Assembly: GCA_031279875.1 (NCBI GenBank)
Contig: JAITHS010000193.1
Span: 1 to 8,171 of the forward strand
Length of the DNA: 8,171 nt
From: Tannerella sp.
Lineage (GTDB): Bacteria; Bacteroidota; Bacteroidia; Bacteroidales; Tannerellaceae
Reading direction: 5' to 3'
Position numbers and translations under genes: made by a program. The notes under the pieces are model-generated. The model was not told where the DNA came from. It made no database searches and saw nothing but the letters and a program-made list of their open reading frames with translations. Below, in pieces: positions 1 to 5,443 of the stretch. Positions within the stretch are counted from its first letter, which is position 1. Each line of letters begins with the position of its first letter.

Positions 1-183
1 ATTTACGGTCGGTTTCCATTTATGGTTGAGTACGGCGACGTTGGAATTAACATTCTTTAAGTTAGAGTTCGCCGATTTATCTCTCTGTTGAGCAGAGGTA
101 GCGGTTGCCTCATTAACGGGCAGGGCATTCGTCAAACCGCTTGCAGGGTTTAAAACCACTGCAAGGGTTTTGGGTAGCGTCAT
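1..183 (-). CDS. Candidate partial ORF downstream of murF-alr, unknown product
   Basis: An ATG at 183-181 opens a frame that runs without a stop for 61 codons to the left edge of the window, while the other two minus-strand frames are broken by stops. It begins 4 bases after the murF-alr stop. The last codons of murF-alr supply AAGGAG followed by a run of G, which could act as a ribosome binding site and suggests translational coupling. The predicted start is MTLPKTLAVVLNPASG, and the rest is rich in Asn, Ala, Thr and Ser with no domain I recognise and no clear signal peptide. Against a real gene, codons 5 to 17 are made from a hairpin repeat that also occurs at 2928-2965 outside any gene. 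The frame may therefore be an accident over an extragenic repeat. Confidence 0.35.
   Translation of the reverse strand, partial: MTLPKTLAVVLNPASGLTNALPVNEATATSAQQRDKSANSNLKNVNSNVAVLNHKWKPTVN
134..170. repeat. Long bulged hairpin repeat, copy A
   Basis: The two arms pair as three blocks: AAACC with GGTTT, CTTGCAG with CTGCAAG, and GGTT with AACC. This gives 16 base pairs with one unpaired base on each arm (G139 and A158) and a TAA loop. The right arm ends 18 bases past the murF-alr stop. A second copy at 2928-2965 has identical stems and differs only in the loop. On the minus transcript there is no U-run after the hairpin, so a standard intrinsic terminator is not supported; a REP-like extragenic palindrome fits better. 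Confidence 0.8.
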
Positions 184-187
184 CCCC

Positions 188-2602
188 CTACTCCTTAAAA
201 TAAACCCGCTTAACACGAGGCGAAATAGAGGTCAGTATTTCATACGGAATCGTTTGCAACTGTTCGGCTAATTCGCTGACGGTAATCTTTTCTCCGAAAA
301 TGATTGCAGCATCGCCTTCGTCGGCGTTTGTATCCGTAACGTCAACCATGCAAACGTCCATGCAGATGTTGCCGACGAAAGGACATTTTTTGTTGTTTAT
401 CAATACATAGCCGTGTCCGTTGCCGAAACGCCGGTCTAAACCGTCGGCATAACCGATGGGAAGGCATGCAATGCGCGAATCGCGTTTTAAAATGCCGTTA
501 CGGTTGTAACCTACGGTATCGGTTTGTTTCACTTCGCGGACTTGCAGGATATGGGTTTTCAGCGTCGCAACGGGTTTCAAAAAGCCGTAATCCATCGACG
601 AAATACCGTACAGACCTATTCCCAGCCGCACCATGTCGAATTGTGCTTCGGGAAACCGTTCGATGCCCGCCGAATTGAGGATGTGTTTCCGAATGGGGTA
701 TTCAAGCATCTGTTCCAGATGTTCGGCTGCGGATGTGAATTGCCGTATTTGGCTGCGGGTGAAATCGTCAAGATCGGGAGAATCGCTTCCCGCAAGATGA
801 GAAAATACCGATTTCACCGTAACGCCCTGCTGATTGTTTAATTTCGCGACCAAGTCGGTAATCTCGTATTCTTCAAAGCCAAGCCTGTTCATGCCGGTAT
901 TCAGTTTGATGTGGATAGGATAATGTAGTATGCCCCGCCGTTCGGTTTCGCGGATGATAGCGTCGAGCATGTCGAGATCGTAAATTTCCGGTTCAAGACG
1001 ATGCTCAAACATGATTGTGAATGTGTGTTTTTCGGGATTCATCACCATGATGGGCATCGTTACGCCTTCGCGTCTCAACTCGACGCCTTCGTCGGCAAGA
1101 GCGACAGCAAGGTAATCGGCGCCACGCTCCTGTAATGTCTTTGCCGGTTCGTATGAACCAATGCCGTAGCCGAAAGCTTTGACCATGCAAATAACTTTTG
1201 TGTCCGGTTTCAGTAACGATCGGAAGTGTTTCAGGTTGTGAATCATTGCGTCGAGGTCAACTTCGAGAACTGTCCGGTGGGCTTTTTCTTCCAACTGCTC
1301 GAAAATACGTTCGAAGCGCGATTGACGGGCGCCTTTGATGAGGACGACGGAGTTTTTCAGCGTTCGCCAACTGCCTGATTCAAGGTAACTTTCGGTGGCA
1401 GGATAAAATTCTTTTTCCATGTCGAACAGGTTGGAATGCGCCATCAAGTTAGGTCCGATTCCGATGATGTGTTCGACTTTTTCTTTTTTGACTAATTCGG
1501 CTACTTGCCGGTAAAATACTGCGGGCGCAATCCCCGATTGAAGGATGTCGGAAAGTACCAAAACGCGCTTCAGCCGGTTGCCTTGAGCGCGCCTTCCCAT
1601 GAAATCGAGAGCGATGGTGAGCGAGTTAATATCCGAATTGTAGGAATCGTTTATCAGCGTATTGTTGTTCACGCCTTTGCTCAAATCAAGCCGCATTGCC
1701 ACCGGCTCAAGGCGGGAGAAGGGGCAATGCGCACCTTGTCCGTATGTTTGAGAAATGATTAATGCCAGACAGTGGATGGCGTTTTCGACAGATGCGTCGT
1801 CGGTAAAAGGAATCTGTATCTCGCCGCTTTCGCATTCTGATATGTACCCGATCGTCGTTTTATCGAAGTTTTTGTTGATAGACCGGATGAAAAGGTCGGC
1901 GTTGGGGTTTGTTTTTGACCATGCGAATGTTTTCGTCAGGAGATTTTTTTTCTCCAAACAGTATTTTACGAGAGTTTGGTCTTCGTTGTAGATTATTTTT
2001 TCGGCATGTTCAAAGAGGATGAGTTTTTCGAGACATTTTTCTTCATGAGAGGAAAAATTTTCCTGATGCGCATCGCCTATAGTTGTAAAAATGCCGATAG
2101 TTGGGCGGATGATCGCTTCTAACCGTTGCATTTCGCCGCGCTGGGAGATACCGGCTTCGAAAATGCCGAGTTCGGTGTCTTCGTTAAGTTGCCGGACGGA
2201 GAGCGGTACACCTGTCTGCGAATTGTAGGAACGGGGTGAGCGGACGATGTTGAACTGCTCGTGAAGTAGCTGGTAGAGCCATTCTTTGACGATAGTTTTT
2301 CCGTTGCTTCCGGTGATGCCGATGATTGGGATGTTGAATTTTTGCCGGTGAGAGGCGGTTATTTCTTGAAGTGCGACAAGGGTGTCGTCAACGCGATAGA
2401 AATTTGCGTCAGGCATTTCGTCCGTTCCGTTGAACGAGCGTCGGACAACAAAGTTGCGAACGCCTTTTTCGTAGAGGACTCGGATATATTTGTGTCCGTC
2501 GTTTTGTTGGGTAACAAGGGCGAAAAACATACTGATGTCAGGGTCAGACAGCGACCGGCTGTCGGTTAGCAGTATCTTTTTTTCAATGTTTATTTTTTCC
2601 AA
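188..2602 (-). CDS. murF-alr: Bifunctional MurF ligase / alanine racemase fusion
   Basis: This 804-residue cytoplasmic enzyme joins two steps of peptidoglycan precursor synthesis. The N-terminal half (about 1-440) is MurF, which adds D-Ala-D-Ala to UDP-MurNAc-tripeptide with ATP. It shows TDSR at 13-16, the P-loop GITGSNGKT at 95-103, the GDAHQENFSS segment at 177-186 and NDSYNSDINSL at 318-328. The C-terminal half (about 445-804) is alanine racemase, a PLP enzyme supplying D-Ala. Visible are the PLP lysine K475 in VKAFGYG, MNRLGF at 571-576, RLGIGLYG at 659-666, the catalytic tyrosine Y699 in VGYN, and NICMDVCM at 745-752. The fusion is characteristic of Bacteroidetes. The start is an apparent TTG at 2602-2600, since an in-frame TAA lies at 2620-2618 and no ATG comes between. 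The protein reaches TDSR after 12 residues, about 15 to 20 fewer than I recall for relatives, so the N-terminus is short or misassigned. Confidence 0.95.
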   Translation of the reverse strand: MEKINIEKKILLTDSRSLSDPDISMFFALVTQQNDGHKYIRVLYEKGVRNFVVRRSFNGTDEMPDANFYRVDDTLVALQEITASHRQKFNIPIIGITGSNGKTIVKEWLYQLLHEQFNIVRSPRSYNSQTGVPLSVRQLNEDTELGIFEAGISQRGEMQRLEAIIRPTIGIFTTIGDAHQENFSSHEEKCLEKLILFEHAEKIIYNEDQTLVKYCLEKKNLLTKTFAWSKTNPNADLFIRSINKNFDKTTIGYISECESGEIQIPFTDDASVENAIHCLALIISQTYGQGAHCPFSRLEPVAMRLDLSKGVNNNTLINDSYNSDINSLTIALDFMGRRAQGNRLKRVLVLSDILQSGIAPAVFYRQVAELVKKEKVEHIIGIGPNLMAHSNLFDMEKEFYPATESYLESGSWRTLKNSVVLIKGARQSRFERIFEQLEEKAHRTVLEVDLDAMIHNLKHFRSLLKPDTKVICMVKAFGYGIGSYEPAKTLQERGADYLAVALADEGVELRREGVTMPIMVMNPEKHTFTIMFEHRLEPEIYDLDMLDAIIRETERRGILHYPIHIKLNTGMNRLGFEEYEITDLVAKLNNQQGVTVKSVFSHLAGSDSPDLDDFTRSQIRQFTSAAEHLEQMLEYPIRKHILNSAGIERFPEAQFDMVRLGIGLYGISSMDYGFLKPVATLKTHILQVREVKQTDTVGYNRNGILKRDSRIACLPIGYADGLDRRFGNGHGYVLINNKKCPFVGNICMDVCMVDVTDTNADEGDAAIIFGEKITVSELAEQLQTIPYEILTSISPRVKRVYFKE

Positions 2603-2625
2603 TGTTTTCTCTTGTTTTTATGCCG

Positions 2626-2633
2626 CAAAGATA
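2626..2633 (-). promoter_or_regulatory. Bacteroidetes -7 box for murF-alr
   Basis: On the minus strand this reads TATCTTTG followed by CGGCAT, a match to the Bacteroidetes primary sigma factor -7 consensus TAnnTTTG. No clear TTTG -33 box sits at the usual distance upstream, where the AT-rich heptamer array lies. Transcription would begin about 2618-2621, leaving a leader of roughly 16 to 20 bases before the TTG start. The leader contains AAGAG about 8 bases ahead of the start, a weak ribosome binding site. Its closeness supports the short N-terminus of the protein. Confidence 0.7.
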
Positions 2634-2638
2634 CAAAA

Positions 2639-2690
2639 GAATTATGAATTATGAACTTCTTTTGAATTACGAATTACGAATTACGAATTA
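2639..2690. repeat. Heptamer tandem array, GAATTAC/GAATTAT
   Basis: Two GAATTAT units at 2639-2652 are followed by a degenerate stretch and then nearly four exact GAATTAC units at 2664-2690. The period is 7 bases. The array lies immediately upstream of the murF-alr -7 box, where a -33 element would be expected. The same family, read from the other strand as TTCGTAA, recurs at 5413-5443. Confidence 0.85.
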
Positions 2691-2708
2691 ATCCGGAGAA
2701 AAAACATT

Positions 2709-2723
2709 CGTCATTGCGAGGAG
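2709..2723. repeat. Possible fragment of a dispersed repeat (CGTCATTGCGAGGAG)
   Basis: The 15 bases CGTCATTGCGAGGAG match, from memory, the left end of a dispersed intergenic repeat present in many copies in several unrelated bacterial genomes. The expected right-hand part (a purine-rich stretch ending in GCAATC) is absent, and the sequence passes straight into GTACCAC and the next tandem array. It would then be a truncated copy. No second copy exists in this window, so the call rests on recall. Confidence 0.35.
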
Positions 2724-2728
2724 GGTAC

Positions 2729-2791
2729 CACTAATCACTAATCACTAACCACTAATCACTAACCACTAATCACTAATCACTAACCACTAAC
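2729..2791. repeat. Heptamer tandem array, nine units of CACTAAY
   Basis: Nine uninterrupted 7-base units differ only in the last base, in the order T, T, C, T, C, T, T, C, C. Every other position is exact. The family is unrelated in sequence to the GAATTAC array 38 bases away but has the same period. There are no spacers, so this is not CRISPR. It contains stops in its reading frames and is non-coding. Confidence 0.95.
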
Positions 2792-2806
2792 GGACTCGTA
2801 CCACGC

Positions 2807-2831
2807 AGTCCCGCAGGGACGACACTTTATT
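2807..2831. repeat. GTCCC hairpin direct repeat, copy 1
   Basis: A 5-bp perfect hairpin, GTCCC-GCA-GGGAC (2808-2820), is followed by GACACTTTATT. The whole unit recurs at 2876-2901 in the same orientation, with one extra loop base and one substitution. Similar GTCCC/GGGAC palindromes are, to my recollection, common between genes in Bacteroidetes. Confidence 0.8.
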
Positions 2832-2833
2832 AA

Positions 2834-2853
2834 CCGGTGACTTTAGTCTCCGG
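2834..2853. repeat. CCGG hairpin between the two GTCCC repeats
   Basis: The arms CCGGTGAC (2834-2841) and GTCTCCGG (2846-2853) pair at 7 of 8 positions around a TTTA loop. It lies between the two GTCCC hairpins, so the unit 2807-2901 has the order hairpin A, hairpin B, hairpin A. There is no adjacent T-run on either strand, so it does not look like an intrinsic terminator. Confidence 0.65.
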
Positions 2854-2875
2854 AGAGAGTAGTCATATCAACAAT

Positions 2876-2901
2876 AGTCCCGCATGGGACGACACTTGAT
2901 T
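2876..2901. repeat. GTCCC hairpin direct repeat, copy 2
   Basis: GTCCC-GCAT-GGGAC (2877-2890), followed by GACACTTGATT, repeats the unit at 2807-2831 after 69 bases. The inserted loop base keeps both stem arms intact, so the palindrome is conserved better than the spacing. Confidence 0.8.
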
Positions 2902-2927
2902 TCGCCGCATACAATGGTTGTTGCCGA

Positions 2928-2965
2928 AAACCGCTTGCAGGGTTCTAAAACCACTGCAAGGGTTT
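2928..2965. repeat. Long bulged hairpin repeat, copy B
   Basis: The stem blocks are the same as at 134-170: AAACC/GGTTT, CTTGCAG/CTGCAAG and GGTT/AACC, with single unpaired bases G2933 and A2953. The loop is CTAA instead of TAA. It ends 75 bases beyond the stop of the peptidase gene and has the same orientation relative to its upstream gene as copy A. No U-run follows on the minus transcript. Confidence 0.8.
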
Positions 2966-3040
2966 GGGATACGGTACCACGTCATTGGTAGCAGGAATGA
3001 TACCACCAAACGATAGGTAATTACGGTTGCGTGATCTAAT

Positions 3041-3769
3041 TCATAAAGTCGGCGAGGCGATATATTCTTCCCACAGTTCGTCGATAGTTTTGGCTGTCAT
3101 GTTTTTCCAGAACGAATCGTCGTAGGTATGTTCCCGCATCACTTCATCCAATTTGTCAATTATTTCCTTGTTTTTGTGATTTTCGAGCCAAGCAAAAAAG
3201 CGTGCCGTAATGCGGTAGGAGTTGGTGTATGAATGCGAGGGCTTGACGTCGGGCAAAGACCAGTTGCCTTCTGCGTTGGCCACGCCGTATTTGTAGCGTA
3301 CATAATCGGCTATGCCTTCGGTGATCCACCCCGGCGCACGTGTGCGTCCGTAGTTTTGAACTATGTGCATCACTTCATGCGTAACTACGTCAATATCTTT
3401 CGGATTGCTCTTAAACCATGCAACGCTGAAAACGACCCGCCCGCGTGATGTTGCTGCTACGCCGTCGTATTCGGGATCAATAACAAAAACAACTCTTTTG
3501 ACGGCTTCTTTGTTAAATCGCTCTACGAGTTGAGGATAGACCTTGAAAAATACTTCGCTCAATTGCGCTTTAATATTCGGGTCAAAATCTTCCGCTTTGT
3601 CAATCATCACAAGCGTGTAACCGTTTTTTGTAATCGAATCTCGCGTCTCGTTTGCATCCATGCAAACATTCATGCAAATATTCGAATGCATTTCGTTTGC
3701 ATACATGCAAACATTAATACAAGCAAATGCAAACGAAATAACAAGTAAATGTAAAGTATTTTTTATCAT
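3041..3769 (-). CDS. Secreted zinc metallopeptidase, basic secretory protein family
   Basis: The 242-residue product resembles the basic secretory protein (BSP) peptidases of plants and bacteria. The zinc site HEVMH is at 131-135, followed by TEGIADY at 150-156, which supplies a probable third zinc-ligand glutamate. Family-typical stretches include FVIDPEYDGVAATS from 95 and RVVFSVAWF from 111. Residues 1-24 look like an export signal (charged start, hydrophobic 6-16); C17 is only a weak lipoprotein-type cysteine. Between the signal and the conserved domain (from about 50) lies a 15-residue tandem duplication, residues 17-31 and 32-46. The gene starts 17 bases after mmdB on the same strand with no promoter-like box between, so it is probably cotranscribed with the decarboxylase genes, although no functional link is obvious. 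The substrate is unknown. The peptidase call is strong from the motif; activity is inferred. Confidence 0.85.
   Translation of the reverse strand: MIKNTLHLLVISFAFACINVCMYANEMHSNICMNVCMDANETRDSITKNGYTLVMIDKAEDFDPNIKAQLSEVFFKVYPQLVERFNKEAVKRVVFVIDPEYDGVAATSRGRVVFSVAWFKSNPKDIDVVTHEVMHIVQNYGRTRAPGWITEGIADYVRYKYGVANAEGNWSLPDVKPSHSYTNSYRITARFFAWLENHKNKEIIDKLDEVMREHTYDDSFWKNMTAKTIDELWEEYIASPTL
3632..3721 (-). repeat. 45-bp in-frame tandem duplication with palindromes
   Basis: Codons 17-31 and 32-46 of the peptidase gene are two adjacent 15-codon copies, each keeping C-x-N-V-C-M-x-A-N-E and ending in Ile (10 of 15 residues identical). Each copy contains an 18-base palindrome, GTTTGCAT-NN-ATGCAAAC, at 3695-3712 and 3650-3667. 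Additional ATGCAAA words occur at 3672-3678 and 3727-3733. The sequence lies between the signal peptide and the catalytic domain, where a length change would be tolerated. Confidence 0.8.
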
Positions 3770-3786
3770 ATTCTTTTATATTTAAA

Positions 3787-4950
3787 TTACCCTAAAAATC
3801 CGAGTAAAACTCCTGCTGCGACGGCAGAGCCGATAACGCCGGCAACGTTTGGTCCCATGGCGTGCATCAGCAAATAGTTTGAGCGGTCGTATTCCAATCC
3901 TACTACCTGCGATATGCGGGCAGAGTCGGGAACGGCGCTGACGCCGGCGTTACCGATAAGCGGGTTGATTTTGTTGCCGTCTTTCAAAAACAAGTTGAAG
4001 AACTTGACAAACAGCACTCCGGCACATGTGGCGATGATAAAAGAGAACGCTCCGAGACCGAAAATCAGCACCGAGTTGAACGTCAGAAACTGCGTTGCCT
4101 GCGTTGAGGCGCCGACTGTTACGCCGAGCATCATAGTGATGATGTCGATGAGCGGACCGCGGGCTGTTTCGGCAAGGCGACGTGTTACGCCGCTTTCTTT
4201 GAGCAGGTTACCGAAAAACAGCATCCCCAGTAGCGGTAGTCCCGACGGCACAAGGAAACACGTCAGCAGCAGGCCGACGATGGGGAAGATGAACTTTTCT
4301 GTTTGCGACACTACTCGTGGCGGTTTCATGTGGATAACGCGCTCTTTTGAGGTTGTAAGCAGGCGCATAAACGGCGGCTGAATAACCGGCACGAGCGCCA
4401 TATAAGAGTAGGCCGACACTGCTATTGCGCCCATCAGGTTGGGGGCGAGTTTCGACGAAAGAAATATTGCCGTAGGGCCGTCGGCGCCGCCGATAATGCC
4501 GATTGCGCCGGCCTGTTGCGGCTCAAAACCGAGTTGCAACGCGGCAACATAAGCGCCGAAGATACCAAACTGCGCCGCTGCCCCGATCAACAGCAGTTTA
4601 GGGTTGGAAATCAGCGCCGAGAAGTCGGTCATCGCACCTATTCCGAGGAATATCAGAGGCGGATACCAGCCGTTGCGTACGCCGTGATAGAGATAATTCA
4701 GGACAGAGCCTTCTTCGTAGATGCCTATCTGCAAACCGGCATCTTTAAAGGGAATATTGCCTATCAGAATGCCGAAGCCTATGGGTATGAGCAACATAGG
4801 CTCAAATTCTTTTGTAATGGCAAGATAAATAAAGAACAGTCCGATGAGAAGCATGACGATGTGGCCTGTCGTGGCATTATCGGCATGAAATCCTGTGTAT
4901 GTGAGGAATAACTGAAAATTATCCCATAGAAATGATATAAATTCCTGCAT
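3787..4950 (-). CDS. mmdB: Na+-translocating decarboxylase beta subunit (MmdB/OadB family)
   Basis: This 387-residue polytopic inner-membrane protein, with about nine or more hydrophobic segments, decarboxylates carboxybiotin on the carrier subunit and couples this to Na+ export. The conserved ion-site residues described for Klebsiella OadB line up exactly: D157 in GGADGPTAIF (D203), Y183 (Y229), and N329, G333, S338, R345 in NPLIGNAGVSAVPDSAR (N373, G377, S382, R389). The spacing between them is preserved, so the pump should be functional. The family cannot by itself distinguish oxaloacetate, methylmalonyl-CoA or glutaconyl-CoA decarboxylase; the mmdA partner points to an acyl-CoA substrate. 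It starts 9 bases after the biotin carrier gene. Length is slightly below the OadB norm of about 430. Confidence 0.93.
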   Translation of the reverse strand: MQEFISFLWDNFQLFLTYTGFHADNATTGHIVMLLIGLFFIYLAITKEFEPMLLIPIGFGILIGNIPFKDAGLQIGIYEEGSVLNYLYHGVRNGWYPPLIFLGIGAMTDFSALISNPKLLLIGAAAQFGIFGAYVAALQLGFEPQQAGAIGIIGGADGPTAIFLSSKLAPNLMGAIAVSAYSYMALVPVIQPPFMRLLTTSKERVIHMKPPRVVSQTEKFIFPIVGLLLTCFLVPSGLPLLGMLFFGNLLKESGVTRRLAETARGPLIDIITMMLGVTVGASTQATQFLTFNSVLIFGLGAFSFIIATCAGVLFVKFFNLFLKDGNKINPLIGNAGVSAVPDSARISQVVGLEYDRSNYLLMHAMGPNVAGVIGSAVAAGVLLGFLG

Positions 4951-4959
4951 CGTTCTATA

Positions 4960-5379
4960 TTATTTAATGATTACCAAATCTGCTCCTTCGAGTACGGAAT
5001 CGCCTTTGCCGACTTTTATTTCGGCTATCGTACCGTCGCGGTCGGACGGGATAACGTTTTCCATCTTCATCGCTTCGAGGATGAGCAGTTTTTGACCTTT
5101 CTTAATCACGTCGCCTACTTTGCAGTCGATGCTTAATATCACTCCGGGCAGCGGGCTTTTTATCGCTTTGGAGCCGCCTGTTGTGGCGGCGGGGCGCGAA
5201 ACGGGGGCTGTCTGCGTCTGGGCAGGGCGTTTGATTGTTACAACTTGTTTTTTGGCGGGCTTGTCCATCGTTATTTTGTAGGGCGTGCCGTTTACTTCAA
5301 CTTCCGCAACGGTGTCTTCTATCTTGTTGACCGTTACATTATAATTGTTGCCGTTGATTGTGTATTTGTATTGTTTCAT
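4960..5379 (-). CDS. mmdC: Biotin carboxyl carrier subunit of the decarboxylase
   Basis: The 139-residue soluble protein carries the biotin that shuttles CO2 from the carboxyltransferase to the membrane subunit. The biotinyl domain spans about 72-139, with the attachment motif EAMKM at 102-106 and K105 as the biotinylated lysine. It is preceded by a flexible Pro/Ala/Thr/Gln linker (about 50-70). Residues 1-45 form a short beta-rich segment (MKQYKYTINGNNYNV) common at the start of such carriers. Spacing is 9 bases to mmdB but 61 bases from the upstream gene, and that longer gap contains a heptamer array. There is no biotin carboxylase gene nearby, which favours a decarboxylase over an ATP-dependent carboxylase. 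Confidence 0.93.
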   Translation of the reverse strand: MKQYKYTINGNNYNVTVNKIEDTVAEVEVNGTPYKITMDKPAKKQVVTIKRPAQTQTAPVSRPAATTGGSKAIKSPLPGVILSIDCKVGDVIKKGQKLLILEAMKMENVIPSDRDGTIAEIKVGKGDSVLEGADLVIIK

Positions 5380-5412
5380 CTTGTGTGAATTATTTATTTG
5401 ATTATTTGAATA

Positions 5413-5443
5413 TTCGTAATTCGTAATTTGTAATTTGTAATTA
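5413..5443. repeat. Heptamer tandem array inside the operon, TTCGTAA/TTTGTAA
   Basis: Two TTCGTAA units (5413-5426) and two TTTGTAA units (5427-5440) run directly into TTA, the complement of the stop codon of the lamin-tail gene. On the minus strand the units read TTACGAA and TTACAAA. It is the same family as the array at 2639-2690, in opposite orientation. It would be transcribed within the operon mRNA. Confidence 0.85.

Larger units (their letters stand above)
2603..3040. other. Gene-free, repeat-dense spacer
   Basis: This 438-base stretch between the peptidase gene and murF-alr holds no credible coding frame. Apart from the murF-alr leader and promoter-like box at 2603-2634, it is mostly short repeats of several families, listed separately. 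The only parts I cannot assign are 2902-2927 and 2966-3040. The latter contains TGGTA and TACCA arms around a 10-base loop near 2986-3005, too weak to call. The heptamer GTACCAC occurs three times (2725-2731, 2798-2804, 2974-2980), near the edges of repeat modules. Confidence 0.85.

Noticed and set aside
466..841. Plus-strand open frames antisense to alr, and similar long antisense frames across mmdB, the lamin-tail gene and mmdA.
   Set aside because: They lie wholly within well-supported minus-strand genes, have no recognisable domains or promoter boxes, and reflect codon composition.
2729..2791. Possible small CRISPR array.
   Set aside because: Units are 7 bases long and contiguous, with no spacers and no cas genes nearby.
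2808..2965. Hairpins as intrinsic terminators of the decarboxylase-peptidase transcript.
   Set aside because: None is followed by a U-run on the minus transcript, and the same hairpins repeat as units, so a repeat element explains them better. A terminating role without a U-run cannot be excluded.
3650..3712. GTTTGCAT-NN-ATGCAAAC palindromes as a pair of operator sites.
   Set aside because: They lie inside the coding region as parts of a 45-bp duplicated codon block, with no promoter-like box beside them. Duplication explains the second copy.
3787..4950. Assigning mmdB as the beta subunit of oxaloacetate decarboxylase.
   Set aside because: The partner carboxyltransferase is of the acyl-CoA type and no oxaloacetate-type alpha subunit is present, so an acyl-CoA decarboxylase fits better.
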